In this document: positions 38,301 through 47,414 of the stretch, piece after piece
How the letters are laid out: each line of letters opens with the position of its first letter
Numbering within the stretch: the first letter of the stretch is position 1
Assembly: GCF_014863405.1 (NCBI RefSeq)
Contig: NZ_JACZZA010000003.1
Span: 1-64,000 of the forward strand
DNA length: 64,000 nt
From: Dyella acidiphila
GTDB lineage: Bacteria; Pseudomonadota; Gammaproteobacteria; Xanthomonadales; Rhodanobacteraceae
Direction of reading: 5' to 3'
Made by a program: the position numbers and the translations under genes
The notes under the pieces: generated by a model
Told to the model about the DNA's origin: nothing
The model's input: the letters and a program-made list of their open reading frames with translations, nothing else
Database searches by the model: none

Positions 38301-39317
38301 TTAACCCACTTTCTGCAGCGGCGGCTGGCCGGCTTTGGCGCCGGTCTGCAGCCACGGCATGCGCGCGCGCAGCTTGGCGCCGACCTGCTCGATCGGATGA
38401 TCGAGATCGGCCTGCTTCAGGCGCTTGTAGTTCGGCAGGCCGGCCTGGTATTCGGCGATCCAGTTGCGGGCGAAGGTGCCGTCCTGGATATCCTTGAGCA
38501 CGCCCTTCATGCGTTCCTTGGTCGCCGCATCCACCACGCGCGGACCGCTGACATAGTCGCCGTATTGCGCGGTCTCGGAAACGAATTCCAGCATGCGCGT
38601 GATGCCGCCTTCGTAGAACAGGTCCACGATCAGCTTCAGCTCGTGCAGCACTTCGTAATAGGCGATTTCCGGTTGATAGCCGGCTTCGACCAGGGTCTCG
38701 AAGCCCTTCAGCACCAGCTCGCTGGCGCCGCCGCACAGCACGGCCTGCTCGCCGAACAGGTCGGTTTCGGTTTCTTCCTTGAAATCGGTCTTGATCAGCA
38801 TCGCGCGTGCGCCGCCGATGCCGGCCGCGTAGCCCTTGGCCTTTTCCTCGGCATGGCCGGTGGCATCCTGGTGCACGGCGTACACGCAGGGTACGCCGCG
38901 GCCGCGTTCGTATTCGCTGCGCACCAGCGCACCCGGACCCTTCGGCGCCACCAGGATCACGTCGATGTCCTTGCGCGGCTCGATCTGCTTGAAGTGCACG
39001 TTGAAACCGTGGGCGAACAGCAGTGCGGCGCCGGCCTTGATGTTCGGCTCGATCGCATCCTTGTACAGCGTGGGCTGCACCATGTCCGGCGTCAGCACGG
39101 CGACCAGGTCGGCGCCGCGCACCGCTTCGGACGGCTCCACCACATGGAAGCCATCGGCAACTGCCTTGTGCCAGGTCGGGCCGTTCGGACGCAGCCCGAT
39201 CACGACATCCAGGCCGGAGTCCTTCAAGTTGAGCGCGTGGGCGCGGCCCTGACTGCCATAGCCGAGCACGGCGATGCGTGCCTTGGCGAGCGTTTCGGTG
39301 GTAGCGGTGGTACTCAT
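38301..39317 (-). CDS. ilvC: Ketol-acid reductoisomerase, class I
   Basis: NADPH enzyme that isomerises and reduces acetolactate to dihydroxyisovalerate, 338 residues, the class I length. The Rossmann motif is [13 protein letters not shown], and the Mg-binding acidic residues are in the knotted C-terminal domain ([10 protein letters not shown] and [19 protein letters not shown]). Its start overlaps the ilvD stop by 4 bp. Confidence 0.98.
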   Translation of the reverse strand: MSTTATTETLAKARIAVLGYGSQGRAHALNLKDSGLDVVIGLRPNGPTWHKAVADGFHVVEPSEAVRGADLVAVLTPDMVQPTLYKDAIEPNIKAGAALLFAHGFNVHFKQIEPRKDIDVILVAPKGPGALVRSEYERGRGVPCVYAVHQDATGHAEEKAKGYAAGIGGARAMLIKTDFKEETETDLFGEQAVLCGGASELVLKGFETLVEAGYQPEIAYYEVLHELKLIVDLFYEGGITRMLEFVSETAQYGDYVSGPRVVDAATKERMKGVLKDIQDGTFARNWIAEYQAGLPNYKRLKQADLDHPIEQVGAKLRARMPWLQTGAKAGQPPLQKVG

Positions 39318-41032
39318 GCGGTAACTCCTGCGTCGATGCCTGATGAAATGGCTGTGGGTGTGTGTGCGGGTTTGGAAGAGCGGCTGGACGGATGGGTGGT
39401 GGCGCCTTCGGAAGCGGAGCCGACCAGTTGTGCGTATTTGGCGAGCGCGCCGCGCGTGACCTTGGGCGCCGGCGCCTGCCAGGCGGCGCGGCGCGTGGCG
39501 AGATCGGCATCGGTGGAAATCGTGCGCGTCTGTGCATCGATCACGATGCGATCGCCTTCGTGCAGCAGGCCGATCGGACCGCCGCGTACGGCTTCCGGCG
39601 CGATATGGCCGACCATGAAGCCATGGGTGGCGCCGGAGAAACGGCCGTCGGTGATCAGCGCTACGTCATCGCCCAGTCCGCGCCCGATCAGCGCGGCGGT
39701 AACGCCGAGCATTTCGCGCATGCCAGGACCACCGGCAGGGCCTTCGTTGCGGATCACCACCACATCGCCCTTTTCGATCTTGCCGGCCTGCACGGCGGCG
39801 AACGCCAACTCTTCGCTTTCGAAGACGCGCGCGCGTCCTTCGAAATGCGTGGCGCCCTTGCCGGCGAGTTTCAGGATGCAGCCTTCCGGCGCGAGATTGC
39901 CGTACAGGATCGAATAGCCGCCACGCGGTTTCAGCGGCTGGTTGACCGGATGCACCACGTTCTGCTGTTCGGCGCGCGGTGCGGCTGCGCACTCTTCATA
40001 CAGATTGCGGCCGGTGACGGTGGGACCGTCTTCCAGCATGCCGGCGGCGATCAGTTCCTGCGCGACACGCGCGCTGCCGCCGGCACCGAACAGCTCGACT
40101 GCGGTGTAGCGGCCGCCGGGCAGCAGGTCGGCGATCACCGGCGTGTGCACGGAGGCGGGTTCGAAGTCCTCGATGGTCCAGGCCACGTCCGCTTCGCGTG
40201 CAATGGCCAGCAGATGCAGCACCGCATTGGTGGAGCCGGCGGTGGCGGCCACCATGCGCGTGGCGTTGCGGAAGGCGGTCTGGCTGAGGATGTCCAGCGG
40301 CTTGCGCTGCTCGCGCAGGCAATCCATCACCAGTTCGCCGCAGCGGAACGCGGCATGCGCCTTGGCCGGATGGGTGGCGGGGATATCGTTGAAACCCATC
40401 GGCGACAGGCCCAGCGTCTGCAGCACCATCGCCATGGTGTTGGCGGTGAACTGGCCGCCGCAGGCGCCGGCGCCGGGGCAGGCATCCTTTTCCACCGCGG
40501 CCAGTTCGGCGTCGTCGATCTTGCCGGCACCATGCGCGCCGACCGCCTCGAACACCTGCTGGATGGTGATCGGATGATCGCGATGGTTGCCGTGCGCGAT
40601 GCTTCCGCCGTACAGCGCCACTGCCGGAATGTTCAGCCGCGCCATCGCCATGGCGGCCGCCGGAATGGTCTTGTCGCAGCCGCACAGCACCACCATCGCA
40701 TCGAGGCAGTGGCCATCCACAGCCAGCTCGATGGAGTCGGTGATCACCTCGCGGCTGATCAGCGATGCGCGCATGCCGGGCGTGCCCATCGCGATGCCGT
40801 CGGTGACGGCGATGGTATTGAATTCCACCGGCGTGCCGCCTGCGGCGCGAATGCCGGCGCAGGCATGTTCGGCCAGCTCGCGCAGATTGAGGTTGCACGG
40901 GCTGACGTTGGACCAGGTGTGCACCACCGCTACCAGCGGCTTGCTGATGTCGTCATCCTGCATGCCGGTGGCGCGCAGCATGGCGCGCGCGGGTGCGCGG
41001 TCGGGGCCGGTTTTGATCAGATCGCTGCGCAT
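39314..41032 (-). CDS. ilvD: Dihydroxy-acid dehydratase
   Basis: Iron-sulfur dehydratase that forms the 2-oxo acids of valine and isoleucine, 572 residues. Cluster cysteines are in [11 protein letters not shown] and [18 protein letters not shown]. The start at 41032 has GGAGG five bases upstream and gives the normal N-terminus ([20 protein letters not shown]); the frame stays open further upstream. The last 25 residues are a Ser/Thr-rich tail beyond the conserved fold. Confidence 0.97.
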   Translation of the reverse strand: MRSDLIKTGPDRAPARAMLRATGMQDDDISKPLVAVVHTWSNVSPCNLNLRELAEHACAGIRAAGGTPVEFNTIAVTDGIAMGTPGMRASLISREVITDSIELAVDGHCLDAMVVLCGCDKTIPAAAMAMARLNIPAVALYGGSIAHGNHRDHPITIQQVFEAVGAHGAGKIDDAELAAVEKDACPGAGACGGQFTANTMAMVLQTLGLSPMGFNDIPATHPAKAHAAFRCGELVMDCLREQRKPLDILSQTAFRNATRMVAATAGSTNAVLHLLAIAREADVAWTIEDFEPASVHTPVIADLLPGGRYTAVELFGAGGSARVAQELIAAGMLEDGPTVTGRNLYEECAAAPRAEQQNVVHPVNQPLKPRGGYSILYGNLAPEGCILKLAGKGATHFEGRARVFESEELAFAAVQAGKIEKGDVVVIRNEGPAGGPGMREMLGVTAALIGRGLGDDVALITDGRFSGATHGFMVGHIAPEAVRGGPIGLLHEGDRIVIDAQTRTISTDADLATRRAAWQAPAPKVTRGALAKYAQLVGSASEGATTHPSSRSSKPAHTPTAISSGIDAGVTA

Positions 41033-41042
41033 CGTGCCTCCG

Positions 41043-42134
41043 TCAACCGCAGGCACGCAGGCCGCACAGGAAGGCGGGCGTGGCGACATCGTCCAGCGCG
41101 GCGATCACCGCATCGCGCATCTCGCTGGTGCTGGCCTTGCCGCCGATATCGCGGCTGTGCGGACCCTGGTTGAGCACATGCGCCACGGCGGCTTCGACGG
41201 TGGTGGCTTCGATCTCCAGCCCCAGCGAATGACGCAGCAGCAGCGCGGCAGACAGGATCGCGCCCAGCGGATTGGCTACGTTCTGGCCGGCGATATCCGG
41301 TGCCGAACCATGGATCGGCTCGTACAGGCCGACCTTGCCTTCGCCCAGCGATGCGGAGGGCAGCAGGCCCAGCGAGCCGGCCAGCGCGGCGGCTTCGTCG
41401 GTGAGGATGTCGCCGAACAGGTTCTCGGTGACGACCACGTCGTAGCGCGACGGCTGCGTCAGCAGCAGCATCGCCATGGAGTCGACCAACTGGTGTTCCA
41501 GCTTCACATCCGGATATTCGGCGGCGATGCGCGTGACGGTGCTGCGCCACAGGCGCGAGGTTTCCAGCACGTTGGCCTTGTCCACCGAGGTGACATGCTG
41601 GCGGCGCTCGCGCGCCAGCTCGAAGGCGCGGCGCGTGACGCGTTCCACTTCCGCCACGGTGTATTTGCATTCGTCCGTGGCGGTATCGGCGGTGCGCGTC
41701 TTGGCGCCGAAATAAGCGCCGCCGGTGAGTTCGCGCACGAACAGCACGTCGACGTTCTTCAGCTTTTCGTTCTTCAGCGGCGACAGCGCGGCGAGTGCCG
41801 GATGCACCTGCAGCGGACGCAGGTTGGCGAACACGCCGAGGGCGGCGCGCAGTGCCAGCAGTCCTTGTTCGGGGCGCACCTTGGCCTGCGGATCGGACCA
41901 TTTCGGGCCGCCGACGGCGCCGAGGAAGACCGCATCGGCGCGCTTGCACGCCTCGAGCGTGGCGGCGGGCAGCGGCTCGCCGGTGGCGTCGATGGCGCAG
42001 CCACCGATCAGCTGCGTTTCGAATTCGAAGGTGTAGCCGCTGCGTTCGGCTACGGCTTGCAGGACGGCAACGGCCGCGTCGGTAACTTCCGGACCTACGC
42101 CGTCGCCGGGCAGGGTAACGATGCGCGCTTTCAT
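41043..42134 (-). CDS. leuB: 3-isopropylmalate dehydrogenase
   Basis: NAD-dependent oxidative decarboxylase of leucine synthesis, 363 residues. The family blocks are the N-terminal [10 protein letters not shown], the substrate arginine and tyrosine region ([13 protein letters not shown]), and the Asp-rich metal/NAD site ([29 protein letters not shown], then [13 protein letters not shown]). It overlaps leuD by 4 bp and is 10 bases upstream of ilvD. Confidence 0.97.
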   Translation of the reverse strand: MKARIVTLPGDGVGPEVTDAAVAVLQAVAERSGYTFEFETQLIGGCAIDATGEPLPAATLEACKRADAVFLGAVGGPKWSDPQAKVRPEQGLLALRAALGVFANLRPLQVHPALAALSPLKNEKLKNVDVLFVRELTGGAYFGAKTRTADTATDECKYTVAEVERVTRRAFELARERRQHVTSVDKANVLETSRLWRSTVTRIAAEYPDVKLEHQLVDSMAMLLLTQPSRYDVVVTENLFGDILTDEAAALAGSLGLLPSASLGEGKVGLYEPIHGSAPDIAGQNVANPLGAILSAALLLRHSLGLEIEATTVEAAVAHVLNQGPHSRDIGGKASTSEMRDAVIAALDDVATPAFLCGLRACG

Positions 42135-42715
42135 GCCGCCTTCTCCTGTTGATGTTCGTAATGGGTGATCGCGTCGCCGTGCTGCAGCAGGAAGCCGAGC
42201 TGGTCGACGCCGTTGAGCAGGCAGTGCCGCGCGAACGGCTCCAGCTCGAACTGGATGTGGCCTCCGTCCGGCAGCTGGATGGTCTGTGCGCGCACGTCGA
42301 TGGACAGCTCGATGCCCGGGTTTTTCAGAAGCCACTGGTGCTCGGGCTCGTTCAGCTCGATGGCGAGCAGCCCGTTTTTCAGTGCGTTGCCGCGGAAGAT
42401 GTCGGCGATCTCGCTGCACAGCACCGCCTGGATGCCGTAGTCGAGCAGCGCCCACGGAGCGTGCTCGCGCGACGAGCCGCAGCCGAAATTGCGGCCGGCC
42501 ACCAGGATGCTGCAGCTGCGGGTGGTGGGGCGGTTGAGCGGGAAATCCGGGTTGTCGCTGCCATCCGGCAGATAGCGCCAGTCGTTGAAGCAATGCTTGC
42601 CCAGGCCGCTGCGCTCGGTGGTGGTGAGGAAGCGCGCGGGAATGATGCGGTCGGTGTCGATGTTTTCATCGAGCAGCACCGCGGTGCGCGAATGGATGCG
42701 GGTTACGGGCTTCAT
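42131..42715 (-). CDS. leuD: 3-isopropylmalate dehydratase small subunit
   Basis: Swivelling small subunit of isopropylmalate isomerase, 194 residues. The conserved [28 protein letters not shown] and GNALKNGLL blocks are present. It overlaps leuC and leuB by 4 bp each. Confidence 0.97.
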   Translation of the reverse strand: MKPVTRIHSRTAVLLDENIDTDRIIPARFLTTTERSGLGKHCFNDWRYLPDGSDNPDFPLNRPTTRSCSILVAGRNFGCGSSREHAPWALLDYGIQAVLCSEIADIFRGNALKNGLLAIELNEPEHQWLLKNPGIELSIDVRAQTIQLPDGGHIQFELEPFARHCLLNGVDQLGFLLQHGDAITHYEHQQEKAA

Positions 42716-44124
42716 GCGGCAGCCTCCGTCAGGTACTCGCGCGGATCGGTGATCACGCCGGCAATGGCAGACGCGGCGGCGGTGGCGGGGCTGGCCAGCA
42801 CGGTGCGTGCGCCCTTGCCCTGGCGGCCTTCGAAATTGCGGTTGGAGGTGCTCACCACCAGTTGGCCCGGTTCGGCCAGGTCGCCGTTCATGGCGATGCA
42901 CATCGAGCAGCCCGGAATGCGCCATTCCGCACCGGCAGCGATGAAGACCTCATGCAGGCCTTCTTTTTCCGCATCGCGGCGCACGGCCTCGGAGCCGGGC
43001 ACCACCAGCATGCGCACGCCCTCGGCGATGTGATGGCCGCGCAATACATTCGCCGCTTCGCGCAGATCCGGCAGGCGCGAGTTGGTGCAGCTGCCGATGA
43101 ACACCACGTCCACCGCCGTGCCCTGCATCGGCTGCCGCGGCCGCACGTGCATGTAGTTCAGCGCGCGCTGCTCGACGGCATTGCGCGCGGTGGGTACGGG
43201 TTCGTCCATCGCGATCGCCATGCCCGGATGGGTGCCGTAGGTGACGGTGGGGCGGATCTGGCTGGCGTCGATGCGCACTTCGCTGTCGTAGCCGGCGCCT
43301 TCATCGGTATGCAATTCGCGCCAGCGCTGCACCGCGGCGTCCCACGCTGCGCCCTGCGGCGCGCGCGGGCGATCCTTCAGCCAGGCGAAGGTGGTTTCGT
43401 CCGGTGCGATCAGGCCGGCGCGTGCGCCCGCCTCGATCGACATATTGCAGACCGTCATGCGCTCTTCCATCGACAAGGCCTGGATGGCGGCGCCGCGGTA
43501 TTCGATGACGTGGCCGGTGCCGCCGTCGACGCCGATCACGCCGATGATGTGCAGGATCAGGTCCTTGGCGCTGATGCCGCGCGACAGCGCGCCGTCGACA
43601 TGGATGGCGAGCGTCTTGGGCTTGCGCTGCAGCAGGCACTGCGTGGCCATTACATGGCCGACTTCGGTGGTGCCGATGCCGAACGCCAGGGCGCCGAATG
43701 CGCCATGGGTGGAGGTGTGGCTGTCGCCGCAGACGATGGTCATGCCTGGCTGGGTGGCGCCGAGCTCCGGGCCGATGACGTGCACGATGCCGCGGTCATG
43801 GCTGTCCCAGCCGTACAGCTGCACGTCGAATTCGCGGCAATTGGTTTCCAGCTGGGAGACCTGCGCCTTGGCTTCGGCATTGGTGTAGGGGCGCTCGCCA
43901 TTGGCCTTCGGCGGCAGGGTGGGGGTGGAGTGGTCGAGCGTGGCCAGCGTGCGGTCGGGGCGGCGCAGTTTCAGTCCGCGCGCGCGCAGTTCGCTGAAGG
44001 CCTGTGGCGAGGTGACTTCGTGCACCAGGTGCAGGTCGACGTACAGCACGGCCGGCGTGTCGGCTGTTTCGGGTGCTACCACATGGGCGTCCCAGATTTT
44101 TTCAAATAGCGTGCGGGCGCTCAT
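42712..44124 (-). CDS. leuC: 3-isopropylmalate dehydratase large subunit
   Basis: Aconitase-family catalytic subunit of isopropylmalate isomerase, 470 residues. The [4Fe-4S] cysteines are in [13 protein letters not shown] and in GCSMCIAMN, and the active-site [21 protein letters not shown] block is intact. It overlaps ilvE and leuD by 4 bp. Confidence 0.97.
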   Translation of the reverse strand: MSARTLFEKIWDAHVVAPETADTPAVLYVDLHLVHEVTSPQAFSELRARGLKLRRPDRTLATLDHSTPTLPPKANGERPYTNAEAKAQVSQLETNCREFDVQLYGWDSHDRGIVHVIGPELGATQPGMTIVCGDSHTSTHGAFGALAFGIGTTEVGHVMATQCLLQRKPKTLAIHVDGALSRGISAKDLILHIIGVIGVDGGTGHVIEYRGAAIQALSMEERMTVCNMSIEAGARAGLIAPDETTFAWLKDRPRAPQGAAWDAAVQRWRELHTDEGAGYDSEVRIDASQIRPTVTYGTHPGMAIAMDEPVPTARNAVEQRALNYMHVRPRQPMQGTAVDVVFIGSCTNSRLPDLREAANVLRGHHIAEGVRMLVVPGSEAVRRDAEKEGLHEVFIAAGAEWRIPGCSMCIAMNGDLAEPGQLVVSTSNRNFEGRQGKGARTVLASPATAAASAIAGVITDPREYLTEAAA

Positions 44125-45059
44125 GCGGCCTCCTTCGCGGTGGTGGTTTCGACGTGGGTGAGCCAGTGATGGCGGTCCGGGGTGTGGCCGCTGAACAGGC
44201 CGAAAAACGCGTCGCGCAGCGCGCGCGTGATCGGGCCGGGTTTGCCATGGCCCACGGCTTTGCGATCGACCGAACGCACCGGCGTGATTTCCGCGGCGGT
44301 GCCGGTCATGAACACTTCGTCTGCGCTGTACAGCGCTTCGCGCGGGAGATCGCGCTCTTCCACCGCAATGCCAAGCTCGCCGGCCAGCGTGATCACCGAA
44401 TCGCGCGTGATGCCGGCCAGGATGCCGGCGCTCGACGGCGGCGTGAGCAGCTTGCCGCGCTTGACCAGGAACAGGTTTTCGCCGGCGCCCTCGCTGAGCA
44501 GGCCGTTGTGGCCCAGCGCAATGCCTTCGTCATAGCCGCCGCGGCGCGCTTCCAGACCGATCAGCTGGCTGCTGAGATAGTTGCCGCCGGCCTTGGCCCA
44601 GCTCGGCAAGGTGTTCGGTGCCGGGCGATGCCACGACGACACGCACACATCCGCGCCGACTTCCGCCGCTTCACCCAGATAAGCGCCCCATTCCAGTGCC
44701 ATGATCGCGACGTCGACGGGCGCGCCGTCCCTGGGGAGAACGCCGAGCCCGCCGGCGCCGCGAAACACGATCGGACGTACATAAGCGGAGGCCATCCGAT
44801 TGGCGCGAATCACTTCCAGGCAAGCTGCGTTGATCTCTTCTTCGCTGTAGCCGATCTCGATCTCGTACACCCGCGCCGACTCGAACAGGCGCCGGGTGTG
44901 CTCCGCCAGGCGGAAATAGGCCGGCCCCTGCGGCGTGGCGTACACGCGCTCGCCTTCGAACACGGACGAGCCGTAATGCAACGCGTGCGCGCTGACGTGG
45001 ACGGTGGCTTCGGCCCAGGGCTTGATGCGCCCGTTGTGCCAAAGGAAGGCAGTGCTCAT
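44121..45059 (-). CDS. ilvE: Branched-chain amino acid aminotransferase
   Basis: Fold-type IV PLP aminotransferase that makes the final transamination to leucine, isoleucine and valine, 312 residues. The catalytic Lys lies in the [12 protein letters not shown] block, and [22 protein letters not shown] is the cofactor and substrate loop region. It overlaps both leuA and leuC by 4 bp. Confidence 0.96.
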   Translation of the reverse strand: MSTAFLWHNGRIKPWAEATVHVSAHALHYGSSVFEGERVYATPQGPAYFRLAEHTRRLFESARVYEIEIGYSEEEINAACLEVIRANRMASAYVRPIVFRGAGGLGVLPRDGAPVDVAIMALEWGAYLGEAAEVGADVCVSSWHRPAPNTLPSWAKAGGNYLSSQLIGLEARRGGYDEGIALGHNGLLSEGAGENLFLVKRGKLLTPPSSAGILAGITRDSVITLAGELGIAVEERDLPREALYSADEVFMTGTAAEITPVRSVDRKAVGHGKPGPITRALRDAFFGLFSGHTPDRHHWLTHVETTTAKEAA

Positions 45060-46663
45060 GGTGCGACTCCTTGCGACTTCATGGCTTGGGCGGCGTGATG
45101 TTCGCCCTGGCGCTCGATGCGATTGACGATGGCCAGCGCCGCATGCGCGGTGGCTTCGATGATGTCGGTGCTGACGCTGCTGCCGTTCCAGTCGCGCTGT
45201 GCATGGCGGGCGGTGAGCTGCGCATGGCCCTGCGCATCGCCGCCTTCGCTGATCGCGCGCACCTGGAAGCCGGTGAGTTCCATATCGGTGCCGGTAGCGC
45301 GCTCGATGGCGCGCAGCACGGCATCGACCGGGCCGTCGCCGATCGCCGCTTCGCCTACTTCGTGGCCGTCTTCATGGCTGAGCTTGACCGTGGCCGAGGC
45401 GCTGCTGCCCAGGTGCGAGCTGGTGTTGAGCTGGGTGAGGTGCCAGGGGCCGGTTGCGTCCGGATCCTGGCCGATCGCCAGCGCTTCCAGATCTTCGTCG
45501 CGGATCTCGCGCTTGCGGTCGGCCAGCGCCTTGAAGCGCTTGAAGATACCGTCCATGGCGTGGTCGTCCACGTGGTGGCCGAGTGCTTCCAGGCGCTGGC
45601 GCAGCGCATGGCGGCCGGAATGCTTGCCCAGCACCAGCGTGGTTTCGGCAATGCCCACATCCTGCGGACGCATGATTTCGTAGGTGCTGCGGTGCTTGAG
45701 CATGCCGTGCTGGTGGATGCCCGATTCGTGCGCAAAGGCGTTTTCGCCGACCACGGCCTTGTTGCGCGGCACCGCTTGCCCGGTCAGCTGGGTCAGCAGG
45801 CGCGAAGTGGGATACAGCTTGCGCGTATCGATGCCGGTGCTCAGGCCGAAATGCGGCGCGCGAACCTTCAGCGCCATCACGATTTCTTCCAGCGCGGCAT
45901 TGCCGGCGCGTTCGCCGATGCCGTTGATGGTGCATTCCACCTGGCGCGCACCGGCGCTGACCGCCGCCAGGCTGTTGGCCACGGCCATGCCCAGGTCGTC
46001 GTGGCAATGGGCGGAGAACACCGCCTTGTGGGCGTCGCGCACGTGCCGGCGCAGATAGGTGAACAGCTCGACCATTTCAGCGGGCGTGGTGTAGCCCACG
46101 GTGTCGGGCGCGTTGAGCGTGGTGGCGCCGGCGGCGATGGCGGCGCTGAAGACTTCGGCCAGGAAGTCCGGCTCGGTGCGCAACGCATCTTCGGCGGAGA
46201 ACTCCACGTCGGCGCAGTACTTGCGTGCCCGTTCGATGGAGGCGACGGCGGTTTCCAGCACCTGCTGCTTGCTCATGCCGAGCTTGTGTTCGCGATGCAG
46301 CGGGCTGGTGGAGAGAAACAGGTGAATGCGCGATTGCCGGGCGCGTTCCAGTGCGCGGGCGGCGGTGTCGATGTCGCCGGTCTGACATCGCGCCAGTGCG
46401 CAAACGGTGGTGTGGTGCAAGGTGCGGGCGATTTCTTCGACGGCGGCAAAATCGTCGGGCGAGGCCTGCGGGAAGCCGGCTTCCAGGATGTCCACGCCGA
46501 GGGTTTCCAGCGCTTGTGCCATGCACAATTTGGTGCGTCGGTCCATGGAAAATCCGGGGGCCTGTTCGCCGTCGCGCAAGGTGGTGTCGAAGATCCGTAC
46601 CCGGTCTTCGGCGCTCTCGCTGTCGCCGTTCGATTCGTTCGCTGGTGCAGTTTCGGTGGTCAT
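45056..46663 (-). CDS. leuA: 2-isopropylmalate synthase
   Basis: First committed enzyme of leucine synthesis, condensing acetyl-CoA and 2-oxoisovalerate, 535 residues. The TIM-barrel motif FDTTLRDGEQAPGFSM and the metal ligands in SAHCHDDLGMAVANSL are present; the C-terminal LeuA dimer domain (about 405-535) is the leucine feedback site. ATG 46663 is used because GGAG lies six bases upstream and the upstream part of the frame overlaps the attenuator. It is the first structural gene of the operon and is preceded by the terminator and leader peptide. Confidence 0.97.
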   Translation of the reverse strand: MTTETAPANESNGDSESAEDRVRIFDTTLRDGEQAPGFSMDRRTKLCMAQALETLGVDILEAGFPQASPDDFAAVEEIARTLHHTTVCALARCQTGDIDTAARALERARQSRIHLFLSTSPLHREHKLGMSKQQVLETAVASIERARKYCADVEFSAEDALRTEPDFLAEVFSAAIAAGATTLNAPDTVGYTTPAEMVELFTYLRRHVRDAHKAVFSAHCHDDLGMAVANSLAAVSAGARQVECTINGIGERAGNAALEEIVMALKVRAPHFGLSTGIDTRKLYPTSRLLTQLTGQAVPRNKAVVGENAFAHESGIHQHGMLKHRSTYEIMRPQDVGIAETTLVLGKHSGRHALRQRLEALGHHVDDHAMDGIFKRFKALADRKREIRDEDLEALAIGQDPDATGPWHLTQLNTSSHLGSSASATVKLSHEDGHEVGEAAIGDGPVDAVLRAIERATGTDMELTGFQVRAISEGGDAQGHAQLTARHAQRDWNGSSVSTDIIEATAHAALAIVNRIERQGEHHAAQAMKSQGVAP

Positions 46664-46697
46664 GTCTGGCTCCGTTTTGGGCGGTGCCGAGGGCAAC

Positions 46698-46730
46698 AAA
46701 AAACCCCGCATCCTGGTCGGGTGCGGGGTT
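46698..46730 (-). terminator. Attenuator terminator of the leu/ilv operon
   Basis: Read on the minus strand, AACCCCGCA pairs with TGCGGGGTT around an 11-base loop and runs into six T residues, 35 bases before leuA. It lies between the leader peptide and the first enzyme gene and so is positioned as an attenuator rather than an end-of-operon signal. Confidence 0.9.
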
Positions 46731-46787
46731 CTTTGGGGTATCTAGGTTATTTCTAATCTACCTGGACACACGCCCTCAGCCCGCACC
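46720..46787 (-). promoter_or_regulatory. Antiterminator pairing region
   Basis: GGTGCGGG (46787-46780 on the minus strand, codons 43-45 of the leader) is exactly complementary to CCCGCACC (46727-46720), the 5' arm of the terminator. Pairing of these eight bases would prevent the terminator. A ribosome that reaches the leader stop codon would cover the first segment and allow termination; one stalled on the Leu/Val/Ile codons would leave it free. Confidence 0.75.
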
Positions 46788-46913
46788 TCCGTTGGTAATA
46801 AGGAGTACGAGTACAAGGGAAATAAGAAGGAGGCCGCCGAGCTGCAGCGTGGCGAGGTCCGATGGAGGTCGGATCGCGCTGGTGATGTAGCGGTGGCTGT
46901 TGCGTTGCGGCAT
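46776..46913 (-). CDS. Leu/Ile/Val-rich attenuator leader peptide
   Basis: A 45-codon open frame immediately upstream of the attenuator terminator. Codons 28-39 (LLLISLVLVLLI) contain 11 leucine, isoleucine or valine codons out of 12, the products of the operon it precedes. It ends GGAG with TGA at 46778-46776. It corresponds in role to IlvL and LeuL leaders of enteric bacteria, although the sequence itself is unlike them. No clear ribosome binding site is present before ATG, and the predicted promoter would put the mRNA start almost at the ATG, so translation may be leaderless. The function is inferred from content and position. Confidence 0.85.
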   Translation of the reverse strand: MPQRNSHRYITSAIRPPSDLATLQLGGLLLISLVLVLLITNGGAG

Positions 46914-46920
46914 GTCGTCG

Positions 46921-46950
46921 ACCGTAAGGCAGACCCTTGCGGGCTGTCAA
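46921..46950 (-). promoter_or_regulatory. Promoter of the leu/ilv operon
   Basis: On the minus strand a perfect TTGACA -35 (46950-46945) is followed after 18 bases by TACGGT (46926-46921), a weak -10. Directly upstream of the -35 lies an A/T-rich tract (46951-46977) like an UP element. The predicted mRNA start falls within a few bases of the leader peptide ATG. Confidence 0.6.
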
Positions 46951-47414
46951 TCATTTTTTTATGAAAATTTTTCCGAATTGTCCGTTCGGTCGCGGATGGA
47001 CGGATGGACGTCCATATCCAAAGCGGTATTTCAAATGAAACTGTTTCACCGGTAACCAATGAAGAAAGCGTGATGCCACGCCGGTGCACCGGTTGAAGCC
47101 GTTGAACTCGCCCGCCTCGCCATGATCGTCCGTGCGCGATCCGATTTTTGGATTGATCGCACGCGCATGGTGTTGATCAGGGTGTGCTGCATTATTCGGG
47201 TTTTTCTCTGCATGAAGCTATTGGGACCATGATGATTTTGCTGGCATGGATGCGGTTCGCCATGGCCAACCATGTTGCTGGTGCTCACCCAAGGATCGAG
47301 TCTGCGCATGCGGATCTGCCGCTGCACCGATTCCGATATGGCCCGGTCTCGCCGCCGCGGCCTTGACCGGGGAGCTTGCTGGGCGTTTTGGCCGGACCCG
47401 CTACCATGGGCGGC
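46951..47414. other. Intergenic region between the leu/ilv promoter and pssA
   Basis: I see no gene in these 460 bases. They contain the A/T-rich UP-like tract (46951-46977), a 12-bp perfect palindrome ATGGACGTCCAT at 47004-47015, and a hairpin-forming stretch around 47128-47165 (GTGCGCGATCC against GGATTGATCGCAC). The pssA promoter must lie toward the right end but no convincing hexamers were found. Confidence 0.45.
47004..47015. promoter_or_regulatory. Palindrome upstream of the leu/ilv promoter, possible operator
   Basis: ATGGACGTCCAT is a perfect 12-bp palindrome 54 bases upstream of the TTGACA -35 element. The position would suit an activator or repressor of the operon. No known regulator motif was matched. 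Confidence 0.35.

Noticed and set aside
39362-41173. 603-codon frame antisense to ilvD
   Set aside because: Shadow of ilvD, which is fully conserved.
45071-46756. 561-codon frame antisense to leuA
   Set aside because: Shadow of leuA and of its regulatory region.
46742-47089. 115-codon minus-strand frame over the leu/ilv leader
   Set aside because: It overlaps the leader peptide in another frame, lacks a ribosome binding site and contains no recognisable protein; the shorter 45-codon leader explains the region better.
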